57,525 nt of DNA, from the NCBI GenBank assembly GCA_003165415.1, contig PLUC01000201.1, forward strand, positions 1 to 57,525, given 5' to 3'. The stretch comes from Holophagaceae bacterium (GTDB lineage Bacteria; Acidobacteriota; Holophagae; Holophagales; Holophagaceae). Shown here piece after piece: positions 1 to 7,949 of the stretch (within the stretch, counting starts at the first letter, position 1; the number at the start of each line of letters is the position of its first letter). Made by a program: the position numbers and the translations under genes. The notes below the pieces were generated by a model, which was not told the origin of the DNA, did no database searches, and saw only the letters and a program-made list of their open reading frames with translations.

Positions 1-38
1 CAAAACAAGCCAGGGCCCCACGGTGGTAGAGTCAAACG

Positions 39-1412
39 ATGGTCAAGTCCTCGCCCGTGTTCGAATGCACCGCCTGTGGCGCGAGGGTGCCGCGCCCCAT
101 GGGGAAGTGCGGGGCCTGCGGAGGGTTCGGCACCATCGAGGAGGTCCGGGGGGCGCTGCGCAAGGACCTGTCCCGGGCCCGCAGCGCATTCGCCCAGAGC
201 AGCTACCAGGACCCCGTGTCCCTGGCCGACGTGGCGGTGAGCGACGTGGACCGGTGCGCCACCGGGCTGCTGGAGCTGGACCGGGTGCTGGGCGGCGGGG
301 TGGTCCCGGGCATGGTGGTGCTGCTGGGCGGGGAGCCCGGCATCGGCAAGTCCACCCTGGTGCTGCAGTGGGCCGCCGCCTGCGGGGGCGCGGTGCTCTA
401 CGCCAGCGGCGAGGAGAGCGAGCGCCAGATCAAGCTGCGGGCCCGGCGCCTGGGGGCGGAGAACCCGGCCATCCACCTGTTTGCCGAGACCGACGTGCGC
501 CGGATCCTGGAGGCGGCCGAGACCATGAAGCCGGCGCTGCTGCTGGTGGACTCCATCCAGACCCTGTTCGACCCAGAGTTCGAGTCCTCGGCCGGCTCGG
601 TGAGCCAGGTGCGCGGCTGCGCCACCCTGCTGGCCCGGTGGGCCAAGACCACGGGCACGCCGCTGGTGCTGGTGGGCCACGTCACCAAGGACGGCACCCT
701 GGCCGGCCCCAAGGTGCTGGAGCACCTGGTGGACACCGTGCTCGCCTTCGAAGGGGACCGGCACCACCACCACCGCCTGCTGCGCGCCCTGAAGAACCGC
801 TTCGGCGCCGCGTTCGAGCTGGGGGTGTTCGCCATGACCGAGCACGGCCTGGTGCCGGTGGACGGCAACCCGTTCTTCCTGGACGCCGAGCCCAGCCCCG
901 GCTGCGCGGCCACGGTGGTGCTCTCCGGCACCCGGCCGGTGGTGGTGGAGATCCAGGCCCTGGTGGCCTCCGCCGGCCTGGGGATCCCCAGGCGGACAGC
1001 ACTCGGCATCGACGGGCAACGGCTGGCCATGCTCTGCGCCGTGGCCGAGCGGCGCGGCGGCATCCAACTGCACGACCGGGACGTCTACCTGAACGTGGCC
1101 GGCGGCCTGGAGATCGAGGACCCGGCCGCGGACCTGGCGGTGATCGCCGCCCTGGCCAGCAGCGCCCTGGGCCGGGTGCTGGCCCCCAAGACGCTGTTCC
1201 TGGGAGAGGTGGGCCTCACCGGCGAGGTGCGTCCGGTGGCCCAGCTGCCCCTGCGGCTGCAGGAGGGGGCCAGGCTGGGCTTCCAGCGGGCGGCGGTGCC
1301 CCGGCTGGGCCTGGAGCCCGGGCTCAAGGCGCCGCTGGAGCTCATCCCCGAACGCGGCATGGAGCGGATGCGGTCGAAATCCTGGCTGCTGGGCAAGCTT
1401 GAAGAGGAGTGA
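39..1412 (+). CDS. radA: DNA repair protein RadA (Sms)
   Basis: RadA is a hexameric RecA-like ATPase that promotes branch migration during recombinational repair in the cytoplasm. The 457-residue product, a normal length, opens with a four-cysteine zinc finger (CTAC...CGAC, residues about 10-27). A Walker A motif GGEPGIGKST follows near residue 98, the RadA-specific KNRFG motif lies near residue 252, and the C-terminal third is the Lon-protease-like domain with a conserved GEVGLTGEVRPV segment. The ATG at 39 directly precedes the zinc finger; no strong ribosome site is visible upstream. yicC follows after 2 bases, so the two are probably co-transcribed. Family assignment is secure. Confidence 0.97.
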   Translation: MVKSSPVFECTACGARVPRPMGKCGACGGFGTIEEVRGALRKDLSRARSAFAQSSYQDPVSLADVAVSDVDRCATGLLELDRVLGGGVVPGMVVLLGGEPGIGKSTLVLQWAAACGGAVLYASGEESERQIKLRARRLGAENPAIHLFAETDVRRILEAAETMKPALLLVDSIQTLFDPEFESSAGSVSQVRGCATLLARWAKTTGTPLVLVGHVTKDGTLAGPKVLEHLVDTVLAFEGDRHHHHRLLRALKNRFGAAFELGVFAMTEHGLVPVDGNPFFLDAEPSPGCAATVVLSGTRPVVVEIQALVASAGLGIPRRTALGIDGQRLAMLCAVAERRGGIQLHDRDVYLNVAGGLEIEDPAADLAVIAALASSALGRVLAPKTLFLGEVGLTGEVRPVAQLPLRLQEGARLGFQRAAVPRLGLEPGLKAPLELIPERGMERMRSKSWLLGKLEEE

Positions 1413-1414
1413 CC

Positions 1415-2290
1415 ATGCGTTCCATGACCGCTTTCGCCGAACAGGTGCTGCCGCTGGAGACGGGGCAGCTGCGCCTCACGCTGCGTTCCGTGAACCACAA
1501 GGCCCTGGATCTCTCCCTGCGCATCCATCCGGCCCTGTTCCCGCTGGAGGCGGCCATCCGGGCCCGGGTCCGGGAGGCCGCCCAGCGGGGCAAGCTGGAC
1601 CTGTCGGTGGAGGTCCAGGACGAGCCCGCGCTGGAGCCCCAGATCAACCGCCCGCTGCTGCGGGCCATGGCCAAGTCCTGGCAGGAGGACGCCGAATGGT
1701 TGAACCTGCCCCCGCTCACCGCCGAGGCCTTCTTCCGGCTGCCCGGCGCCTGGGTGTCGCCCGGTTCCGGCCTGGCGGAGCGGCTGGAAGCCACGGTCAT
1801 GGCGGGCCTGGACACCCTGCTGGCGGCCTGGAACACCGCCCGCGCCCGGGAGGCCCAGCGGCTGGAGCCGTTCTTCCGGGAGGGCCTGGCCAGCCTGCGG
1901 ACGCTGGGGGAGACCCTGCGCGTTGAAGCGGAGCTGCAGGCCCGGGAGCTGCCTGAGCAGTACCGCCAGCGCTTGGAGCAGGTGCTGAAGGACGCCCAGC
2001 TCGCCGGGCAGCTTCCGGCCGAGCGGGTGGTGGCCGAGGCCGGGGCCCTGGCCGAGCGCCAGGACGTGCGGGAGGAGCTGGTGCGGATCAGCGCCCACCT
2101 GGACGACTTCGCCGAACGTCTGAAGGCGGGCGGCCTGGGCGGCAAGGCCCTGGACATCTGGAGCCAGGAGCTGCTGAGGGAACTCAACACCTGCGGTTCC
2201 AAGTGCAAGCGTCTGGCCATGACCCGGGCCGTGATGGCGGCCAAGGGGGCGCTGGACCAGATCCGGGAGCAGGGCGCGAACCTGGAGTGA
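1415..2290 (+). CDS. yicC: YicC family endoribonuclease
   Basis: A 291-residue YicC-family protein; E. coli YicC is an endoribonuclease involved in RNA turnover. The product begins MRSMTAFAEQ, close to the family signature MIRSMTGFG, and ends in the conserved DUF1732-type region (DIWSQELLRELNTCGSKCK, then IREQGANLE). ATG 1415 is preferred over the GTG six bases upstream because AGGAG lies at a good distance and the family signature starts there. It follows radA by 2 bases and is probably part of the same transcript. Family membership is clear; the cellular target cannot be read from sequence. Confidence 0.94.
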   Translation: MRSMTAFAEQVLPLETGQLRLTLRSVNHKALDLSLRIHPALFPLEAAIRARVREAAQRGKLDLSVEVQDEPALEPQINRPLLRAMAKSWQEDAEWLNLPPLTAEAFFRLPGAWVSPGSGLAERLEATVMAGLDTLLAAWNTARAREAQRLEPFFREGLASLRTLGETLRVEAELQARELPEQYRQRLEQVLKDAQLAGQLPAERVVAEAGALAERQDVREELVRISAHLDDFAERLKAGGLGGKALDIWSQELLRELNTCGSKCKRLAMTRAVMAAKGALDQIREQGANLE

Positions 2291-2294
2291 GGGC

Positions 2295-2312
2295 TTGCCA
2301 AATTTTGCCAAA
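2295..2312. promoter_or_regulatory. Direct repeat, candidate ParD operator
   Basis: Two copies of TTGCCAAA (2295-2302 and 2305-2312) are spaced one helical turn apart (10 bp), 17 bp before the parD start. Ribbon-helix-helix antitoxins commonly bind short repeats at their own promoter, so this is a candidate autoregulatory site. Binding is inferred, not shown. Confidence 0.4.
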
Positions 2313-2328
2313 GTCCTTAGATTGAGCC

Positions 2329-2568
2329 ATGGGCACGATGAACATTTCCCTCCCCGAATCCCTCAAGTCATACGTGGACCATCAGGTCCTCGAAGGCGGC
2401 TACGGCACAAGCAGTGAATTCGTCCGGGAACTGATCCGGAAGGATCAGGACCGCAGCCGCCTGCGCAACCTGCTGCTGGAGGGCGCCGCCTCTCCGACCG
2501 GGGAGGTTGCCGATGAAACCTATTTCGAGGGGGTGCGCCAAAGCATCCGCGGGCGCGCCAAGAAGTGA
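2329..2568 (+). CDS. parD: ParD-like antitoxin (type II TA)
   Basis: A 79-residue ribbon-helix-helix antitoxin of the ParD/CopG type, expected to neutralise the ParE toxin encoded next and to repress the pair's promoter. The N-terminus reads MNISLPESLKSYVD, the usual beta strand and helix of ParD, followed by the GYGTSSEFVRELIRKD helix typical of the family; the C-terminal tail would wrap the toxin. A second ATG at 2338 (MNISLP) is an equally good start. The stop overlaps the parE start in a GTGA, indicating translational coupling. Confidence 0.88.
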   Translation: MGTMNISLPESLKSYVDHQVLEGGYGTSSEFVRELIRKDQDRSRLRNLLLEGAASPTGEVADETYFEGVRQSIRGRAKK

Positions 2569-2879
2569 AGCAGAAACCGGTCATCCCGCGGGCCCGGGCA
2601 GTTCAAGATTTCCAGGATGCTGTGGATTTCTACCTCAGCGAGGGTGCGGAAAAGGCCGCCATGGGCTTTGTGGACGCCCTGGAGCGGGCCTTGGGCCATA
2701 TCGGGCGCTACCCGTTCTCCGGGTCTCCCCGATACGCCCATGAGCTTGACCTCCCTGGCCTCCGCAGCTGGCCGGTGGCGCGCTATCCGTATCTGATCTT
2801 CTTCGTGGAAGGGGACGATCACCTGGACGTGTGGCGGATCCTGCATGGCCAGCGGGACATTCCTGCCAGCCTGGCCTGA
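2565..2879 (+). CDS. parE: ParE-like toxin (type II TA)
   Basis: A 104-residue RelE/ParE superfamily toxin; characterised ParE proteins inhibit DNA gyrase. The sequence shows the family pattern: an N-terminal helical region (AVQDFQDAVDFY), a central IGRYPFSGSPRYAHELDLPGLRSWPVARYPYLIFF stretch split over 40 residues of beta sheet, and a final VWRILHGQRDI segment. The GTG start at 2565 overlaps the parD stop by four bases. It ends one base before the convergent gpsA. The RelE/ParE fold is confident; gyrase as target is inference from family name. Confidence 0.87.
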   Translation: MKQKPVIPRARAVQDFQDAVDFYLSEGAEKAAMGFVDALERALGHIGRYPFSGSPRYAHELDLPGLRSWPVARYPYLIFFVEGDDHLDVWRILHGQRDIPASLA

Positions 2880-2880
2880 A

Positions 2881-3882
2881 TCACTCGGGCTTCAGCGACC
2901 TCTGCATCAGCCGCTTCACCGATTCCCGCGGATCGGCGCCCTTGAGCAGCCGTCCCACCTCCTGGGTGATGGGCAGCTCCAGCCCGTACTGGCGGGCCAG
3001 GCCCAGGGCCGCCTCGGTGGTGAAGGCCCCCTCCACCACGCTGTCGCCCAGGGCCTGGGTGGCCGCTTTCGCGGTCATGCCCTGGCCCAGCATGGCTCCG
3101 AACCGGCGGTTGCGGCTCTGGGCGCCGGTGGCGGTGAGCAGCAGGTCGCCCATGCCGGCCAGGCCCATCACGGTCTCCGGCCTGCCGCCCAGGGTCTCCA
3201 CCAGCCGGGCCATCTCGGCCAGGCCCCGGGTGATGAGCGCGGCGCGGGCGTTGTTGCCCAGGCCCAGGGATTCCACCAGGCCGGCGGCGATGGCCAGAAT
3301 GTTCTTGAAGGCGCCGCACAGCTCCACCCCCAGCACGTCCCGGCTCAGGTACACCCTCAGGTTGGGGGTGGCGAGCAGGGCCTGCAGTTCCTGGGCCCGC
3401 TGGTCGGCCACGGCGGCGGGCAGGGCCAGCAGGATGGCCGTGGGCAGGTTCCGGGAAACTTCGTCGGAGAAGGTCGGGCCGGACAGCACGCCCACCGGCA
3501 CGTGGAGCAGCGGCTCCAGCACCTGGGAGACCCGCAGGTGGCTGCCCTGGATGATGCCCTTGCTCACGTGGATCATCAGCTCGGGCCGCAGGGCGGTGCG
3601 GGCGGCCAAGTCGGTCCACACCTGGGGGTTCACCTGGGTGGGGAGGGCGCTCACCCAGATGGAGGCGGGGAAGGCGTCCGTGGGGTCGCTGAGGGGCCGC
3701 ACGCTGGCGGGCAGTTCCACGTCCGGCAGGCTGGGGTGGCGGCGCCGCAGGGCCAGGGTGGAGACCAGGGACGGGGGATGGCCCCACAGGGCCACCTGGG
3801 CCCCCTGGCGGGCCCAGGCCATGGCCAGGGCGGTGCCCCAGGCGCCCGCGCCGAAGATGGAGATCTCGGATCGTCTAGTCAT
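2881..3882 (-). CDS. gpsA: NAD(P)-dependent glycerol-3-phosphate dehydrogenase
   Basis: GpsA reduces dihydroxyacetone phosphate to sn-glycerol-3-phosphate, the backbone precursor of phospholipids. The 333-residue product has the Rossmann motif GAGAWG at residues 11-16, the ALPTQ segment, and the catalytic lysine in GAFKNILAIAAG, followed by the C-terminal helical domain with NARAALITRGLAEM. Its start lies 8 bp inside the end of plsY on the same strand, so the two are one operon. GpsA supplies the acyl acceptor used by PlsY, an obvious metabolic pairing. Confidence 0.96.
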   Translation of the reverse strand: MTRRSEISIFGAGAWGTALAMAWARQGAQVALWGHPPSLVSTLALRRRHPSLPDVELPASVRPLSDPTDAFPASIWVSALPTQVNPQVWTDLAARTALRPELMIHVSKGIIQGSHLRVSQVLEPLLHVPVGVLSGPTFSDEVSRNLPTAILLALPAAVADQRAQELQALLATPNLRVYLSRDVLGVELCGAFKNILAIAAGLVESLGLGNNARAALITRGLAEMARLVETLGGRPETVMGLAGMGDLLLTATGAQSRNRRFGAMLGQGMTAKAATQALGDSVVEGAFTTEAALGLARQYGLELPITQEVGRLLKGADPRESVKRLMQRSLKPE

Positions 3883-4525
3883 GTTTGGCGCCCCAGAAAC
3901 GGGATTCGGTGCCCCGGAGCAGCCGCTCCAGGTTGGGCCGGTGCTTGGCGATCACCAGCGCCGCCAGCAGGGCCCAGGCCAGCAGCGCCGGCCAGCGGGG
4001 CAGGTCTGCGGGCTGCGGCAGGGTGGCCCAGGGGCCGGCCAGGCCCAGGGCGGTGAGGAACAGGGCCAGCGCCGCCAGGATGCTGCCCAGGCTCACGTAG
4101 CGGGAGACCAGGAGGGTCGCCAGGAACACCGCGAAGGCCGGCAGCACCATGGCCGGGTGGTAGGCCAGGACGGTGCCCAGGGCCGTGGCCACCCCCTTGC
4201 CCCCCTTGAATTTCAGCCAGGGGGTGAAGACGTGGCCGGCCACCGCCGCCAGCACCAGCCAGGCGAGGATTTCCGGGCCCAGGCCCGCCTGTCGGGCCAG
4301 GAACACCGGCAGGAACCCCTTGGCCGCGTCCAGCAGCAGGGTGGCGATGCCCAGGGCCTTGCCCCCCGAACGCATGACGTTGGTGGCGCCGATGTTGCCC
4401 GAGCCCTGGGTGCGCACGTCGCCCTTGCCGGCCAGCTTCATCAGCAGCAGGCCGAAGGGGATGCTGCCCGACAGGAAGGCGCCGAGGCACCAGGTCAGAT
4501 AGGTCGTGGTCATCGCATGGCTCAT
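3875..4525 (-). CDS. plsY: Acyl-phosphate:glycerol-3-phosphate acyltransferase PlsY
   Basis: PlsY is an integral membrane enzyme that transfers an acyl group from acyl-phosphate to glycerol-3-phosphate, the first committed step of phosphatidic acid synthesis. The 216-residue protein has the three family motifs: GSIPFG early, GSGNIGATN at about 41-49 and FKGGKGVAT at about 112, spread across several hydrophobic helices. An alternative start is the Met at residue 5 (ATG 4513). It overlaps the downstream gpsA by 8 bp, making a short lipid-precursor operon. Confidence 0.95.
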   Translation of the reverse strand: MSHAMTTTYLTWCLGAFLSGSIPFGLLLMKLAGKGDVRTQGSGNIGATNVMRSGGKALGIATLLLDAAKGFLPVFLARQAGLGPEILAWLVLAAVAGHVFTPWLKFKGGKGVATALGTVLAYHPAMVLPAFAVFLATLLVSRYVSLGSILAALALFLTALGLAGPWATLPQPADLPRWPALLAWALLAALVIAKHRPNLERLLRGTESRFWGAKHD

Positions 4526-4596
4526 CGTTGAACTTTAATATGACTGTGGGGGGACCGCGCGCTCACTTTGTTCGCTCTCCGTCCCCCCACGCCCCC

Positions 4597-4629
4597 ACTC
4601 CATGCCTGGGCAGAGCCCAGACATGGAGT
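4597..4629. terminator. Stem-loop between cinA and plsY
   Basis: ACTCCATG (4597-4604) pairs with CATGGAGT (4622-4629), and inside them CTGGGC pairs with GCCCAG around an AGA loop; only one mismatched pair interrupts the stem. It lies just past the cinA stop on the minus strand and before plsY. There is no T-run, so it is a candidate terminator or attenuator, not a canonical one. Confidence 0.5.
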
Positions 4630-4651
4630 CTAGCTGATTGGGGCTGGTTCC

Positions 4652-5884
4652 TCAAAGCAGCTTGCGCCGGAGCATGTCCAGGGCCCAGGACGCGCCCCGC
4701 ACCTGCAGCTCGGCCCGGCCTCCCGGGAGCCGGAAGGTCCTGCACTCGGTGCCCTCCGGCCCCGCCACGGCCGCCAGGCAGGTGCCGATGGGGGCCGGGC
4801 CGTCCTTGTCCTCGGTGGGGCCGGCGTTGCCGGTCACCGCCAGGCCCCAGTGGGTCTCGAGCCGCCCGCGGATGGCCTTGGCCAAGGCGATGGTCACCGG
4901 TTCGGACACGGTGCCGTTGGCCATGATGAAGGGCAGTTCCAGGCCGGCCAGTCTGGCCTTGGCCAGGGCGGAGTAGACCGTGGCGCCGCCCAGGAACACG
5001 GAGGACACCCCGGGAATGGCGCAGAGCCGGGCCGCCAGGTTGCCCCCGGGCATGCTTTCGGCCACGGCCAGGGTCTGCTCCCGGCGGTTGAGCAGGTCCA
5101 CCACGGCATTCTCGATGCCGCCCTCGGCCCCCACGTGGGCCAGGTCCGGGCCCATTTCCCGCCGGAAGGCCGCGAGGGCGGCCTCCAGGACGGCCGGGTC
5201 CGGGGTCCGGCCCACCAGCTCCACGTGCTGGATCCCGGCCAGGATGGTCCACTCCACCTGGCCGAACTGCTCGCGCAGGGCCTGGGTGCGCTCGCCCAGG
5301 GCGCTTTCCGGGACGGAGCCGAACACCATGCGCAGGGTGCGCATGGGCGCGCCGGCCAGGGACTGGAGCCGGGGCGCCACCTGCTGCTCCCACATGAGCT
5401 TCATCTCCCGGGGCACCCCCGGGAACAGGATGACGCGCCGCCCGGGGAAGCCCTTGGGATCCTCCCAGTAGACGCCGGGGGCGGTGCCGGCGGGGTTGCG
5501 CACCCGCTCCGCGCCTTCCGGGATCAGCACCTGCTGGAAGTTGCTGGTGGACGGGACCCGGTTCCGGGCCGCGTAGTAGGCCAGCATCTCCTCCCTGGCC
5601 TGGGGATCCTCCCGCAGCGGCGCCCCCACCACCTCGGCCCAGACCTCCTTGGTGAAATCGTCGAAGGTGGGGCCCAGGCCGCCGGTGCACAGGATGATGT
5701 CCGAGCGGTCCAGGGCCTCCCGGAACAGCCGGCGCATGTCCTCCCGGTCATCCCCCACCGCCGTCTTGCGGCGCAGGGTCAGCCCCATGTCCCCCAGCCG
5801 CTCGGCCAGCCACACCGAGTTGGTGTCCAGGCGCCCGCTGGTGAGCAGTTCGGAACCGATGGCGATGCATTCGATGCGCGGCAA
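4652..5884 (-). CDS. cinA: CinA family protein (MoCF plus NMN-amidase-like domain)
   Basis: A 410-residue CinA homologue. The N-terminal molybdopterin-binding-like (COG1058) domain starts IECIAIGSELL and carries TGGLGPTFDD near residue 70. In CinA proteins this part has ADP-ribose pyrophosphatase activity, and the C-terminal part deamidates nicotinamide mononucleotide in pyridine nucleotide salvage. Here the C-terminal catalytic loop reads ESMPGG where ESCTGG is usual; the serine is kept but Cys-Thr has become Met-Pro. The gene stands alone on the minus strand. Family is certain; full C-terminal activity is less so. Confidence 0.92.
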   Translation of the reverse strand: MPRIECIAIGSELLTSGRLDTNSVWLAERLGDMGLTLRRKTAVGDDREDMRRLFREALDRSDIILCTGGLGPTFDDFTKEVWAEVVGAPLREDPQAREEMLAYYAARNRVPSTSNFQQVLIPEGAERVRNPAGTAPGVYWEDPKGFPGRRVILFPGVPREMKLMWEQQVAPRLQSLAGAPMRTLRMVFGSVPESALGERTQALREQFGQVEWTILAGIQHVELVGRTPDPAVLEAALAAFRREMGPDLAHVGAEGGIENAVVDLLNRREQTLAVAESMPGGNLAARLCAIPGVSSVFLGGATVYSALAKARLAGLELPFIMANGTVSEPVTIALAKAIRGRLETHWGLAVTGNAGPTEDKDGPAPIGTCLAAVAGPEGTECRTFRLPGGRAELQVRGASWALDMLRRKLL

Positions 5885-5950
5885 TGGAGCCTCCAGGTGG
5901 TTACCTAATCATCGCACCGCCACCCCGCGGGGGCTGATAGGCTTTCTGGC

Positions 5951-6508
5951 GTGGAGATTCCCCTCAGCTTGAGTTCGCACAGCCCGGACCGCCTGGTGTA
6001 CGGCCTGCCCCGGTGGTACCGGGCCGCCATGGCGCTGGTCCTGGCCGCCCTGGCGACGGGGATCGCCCTGGGCGGCGGGCGCCCCGGACCCATGGCCTGG
6101 ACCATCCTGGTCCTGGTGGCCCTGGGCGGGCTCTACGAGGACAACTGGAGCTTCGACGCCGGCCGGGGCCGGGTGGTGCACCGGGTGGGACTGTCCTTCG
6201 CGGCCAATGCCTCCGTGTTCCAGTTCGCGGCCATCGAGCGGTTCCGCCTGGTTCCGGTGGTGGCGGGCACCATCCCGGGTTCGGAGGCGGAAAGGGAGGG
6301 GAAGGCCGCCGCCCTGGAGGGCCGTCGCGCCGATGACCACGGCCCCAGGCGCTTCCGGCACCGCAAGCCGTTCCTTGATCTGGTCATGGAATGCGCCGAC
6401 GGCCGGCGCTGCCTCATCGACCACCTCCCCGCCCGCCGCGCCGGGCGCCTGCGGGAGGCGGGGGACCGGATCGCGGCGCTGTGCGGCAAGCCGCTGGTGG
6501 CAGGCTGA
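5951..6508 (+). CDS. Hypothetical membrane protein, two TM segments
   Basis: A 185-residue protein that I do not recognise. After a short N-terminus it has two hydrophobic stretches, about residues 25-44 and 47-63, forming a hairpin in the membrane. A basic, mostly beta-like region follows, with FDAGRGRVVHRVG and FAAIERFRLVP, reminiscent of bacterial PH-like membrane proteins, and the C-terminus is rich in Arg and Ala. The GTG at 5951 is the only reasonable start. It is divergent from cinA with 66 bp between them. Coding status rests on consistent third-position GC and the TM pattern. Confidence 0.65.
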   Translation: MEIPLSLSSHSPDRLVYGLPRWYRAAMALVLAALATGIALGGGRPGPMAWTILVLVALGGLYEDNWSFDAGRGRVVHRVGLSFAANASVFQFAAIERFRLVPVVAGTIPGSEAEREGKAAALEGRRADDHGPRRFRHRKPFLDLVMECADGRRCLIDHLPARRAGRLREAGDRIAALCGKPLVAG

Positions 6509-6613
6509 TCCGGAGAATCCTAGAAAACGATTATAAGTATTAATTATAACAAACTTTAGCTTCAATTTGGCCGGCAGGGGTGGCAGACTCTCTCCTCATT
6601 TCCGGAGGACCGT

Positions 6614-7312
6614 ATGCGTTTGTTGCCTTTGTGTCCCTTGTTTTCCCTGATCCTGGCCGGCGCCAGCTGCGCCCCGCTGTGCGCGGCGGCGGAACCGGAC
6701 TGGCTGGCCGTGGTCGGGCTGTATCCCCAGCTGGGCACCGTGACGACCCAGGAGGAGCTGGCCGTCCTGCTCTGGCTGCAGAGCTCCCGCACGGACCAGG
6801 ACGTCATCCGCGCCAGGAGCGAAGGCACGCCGAGCTTCGGCTGCTTCGCCGACGACATCCACCTGGGCGTCGCCGCCGGCCCCGCGCCCCAGCCCATCGA
6901 GATCGCCAACTTCCCCGTGACCGTGTCCATCCTTGAGCAGGCCCGGCAGGATCTGCTGCCCATCCTGGAAGCCCTCCAGAGCACCTTTCTCCGGCCCCGC
7001 CCCTACGTGACCTTCCCGGCGGTGGTTCCCGTCCTCCCCGTGGCCTCCACCTATTCCTATCCCAGCACCAACGCCACCCTGGGCACGGTCTACGCCCAGA
7101 TCCTCTGCCAGCTGGATCCCGGCGACCAGAACGCCATCACCGCCACGGGCAGCCTGCTGGGCACCGACCGGGTGCTGGGCGGGGTCCACTACCCCAGCGA
7201 CGTGGTGGCGGGGCAGCGGCTGGGCAAGGCGTTCGCGACCTACTGGATCGACCAGCCCGGACGCCTGCAGCTGTTCCAGGCCGCCTGCGGGGAGTGGCAT
7301 CTCAACCAATGA
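6614..7312 (+). CDS. Secreted class A (PAP2-type) acid phosphatase relative
   Basis: A 232-residue protein with a signal peptide (about 1-26, ending CAAAE) and the fold signatures of class A non-specific acid phosphatases/PAP2: RPRPY at 127-131, YPSTNATLG at 149-157 and DRVLGGVHYPSDVVAG at 185-200. The last block keeps the catalytic Arg, His 192 and Asp 196. However, the usual PSGH motif reads PSTN, losing its histidine, and the lysine of the K-x6-RP motif appears to be Gln 122. It may be a periplasmic phosphatase with altered chemistry or a degenerate member. Its ATG follows a CGGAGGA ribosome site. Confidence 0.8.
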   Translation: MRLLPLCPLFSLILAGASCAPLCAAAEPDWLAVVGLYPQLGTVTTQEELAVLLWLQSSRTDQDVIRARSEGTPSFGCFADDIHLGVAAGPAPQPIEIANFPVTVSILEQARQDLLPILEALQSTFLRPRPYVTFPAVVPVLPVASTYSYPSTNATLGTVYAQILCQLDPGDQNAITATGSLLGTDRVLGGVHYPSDVVAGQRLGKAFATYWIDQPGRLQLFQAACGEWHLNQ

Positions 7313-7364
7313 TTTGATTGAGGATGAGATGCGTCATCCGGCCATCCACCGAGGCCCTTGAAAA

Positions 7365-7400
7365 TAGACTTTACAATTAGACGTCTAAATGTAAAGTCTA
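7365..7400. repeat. 36-bp near-perfect palindrome
   Basis: TAGACTTTACA (7365-7375) is mirrored by TGTAAAGTCTA (7390-7400), and the centre TTAGACGTCTAA is itself self-complementary; a single A/T pair breaks symmetry. It ends 5 bp before the start codon of the ATPase remnant and is much more AT-rich than its surroundings. It could be the operator of that gene or a mobile palindrome that travels with it. Confidence 0.8.
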
Positions 7401-7405
7401 CTTTC

Positions 7406-7949
7406 ATGATTGAGCGGCCCCTCTGGATGGAACGGATGGAACAGGCTTGGCGTCAGCCGCCCCACCGTGGTGTCCTGGATGGATGTCCTCCAGATCACCC
7501 ATATGACTTGCTGGGTGCGCCCCTTCGCGGAAGGCGGCCGCAGGGAGATTCTGGCCCGGCCCAAGGTCTATGGATTCGATACGGGTTTCGTCCGGTACGC
7601 GAGGGGATGGGAGGATCTGCGGCCCGAGGATTGCGGGCTCCTATGGGAGCATCTCGTCCTTGACACCCTGCGCTCGACCCAGGTGCCGAAGATCCACTTC
7701 TGGCGGGACAAACAGCAGCGGGAAATCGACTTCGTGCTGCCTCGCGGGCGGGACACCGTGGATGCCCTGGAGTGCAAGTGGAATCAGGACGCCTTCGAAC
7801 CGCGCGGGTTGAAGGCCTTCCGCGAGAACTATCCGCAGGGGGGAAACTACCTGCTGTGTCCCGGGGTGCGCCACCGGGTCACCCGGCGCTTCGGCGAGCT
7901 CGAAGTGGTCACGCTTCCCATCGAAGATGTGCGCAAGGAATTTCGCTAG
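7406..7949 (+). pseudogene. AAA_14/DUF4143 ATPase, internally deleted
   Basis: Remnant of a COG1373-type ATP-binding protein. The first codons from ATG 7406 (MIERPLWMERMEQAW) match the usual N-terminus of this family. Near 7445 the reading frame changes to LGVSRPTVVSWMDVLQ and runs through the whole C-terminal DUF4143 domain, including RRPK-like ILARPKVYGFDTG and HFWRDKQQREIDFVL. The ATPase core with its Walker motifs, about 200 residues or more in relatives, is gone. It ends at 7949, against the convergent racemase gene. The C-terminal part alone could be translated as a 179-residue ORF, but function is unlikely. Confidence 0.8.
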
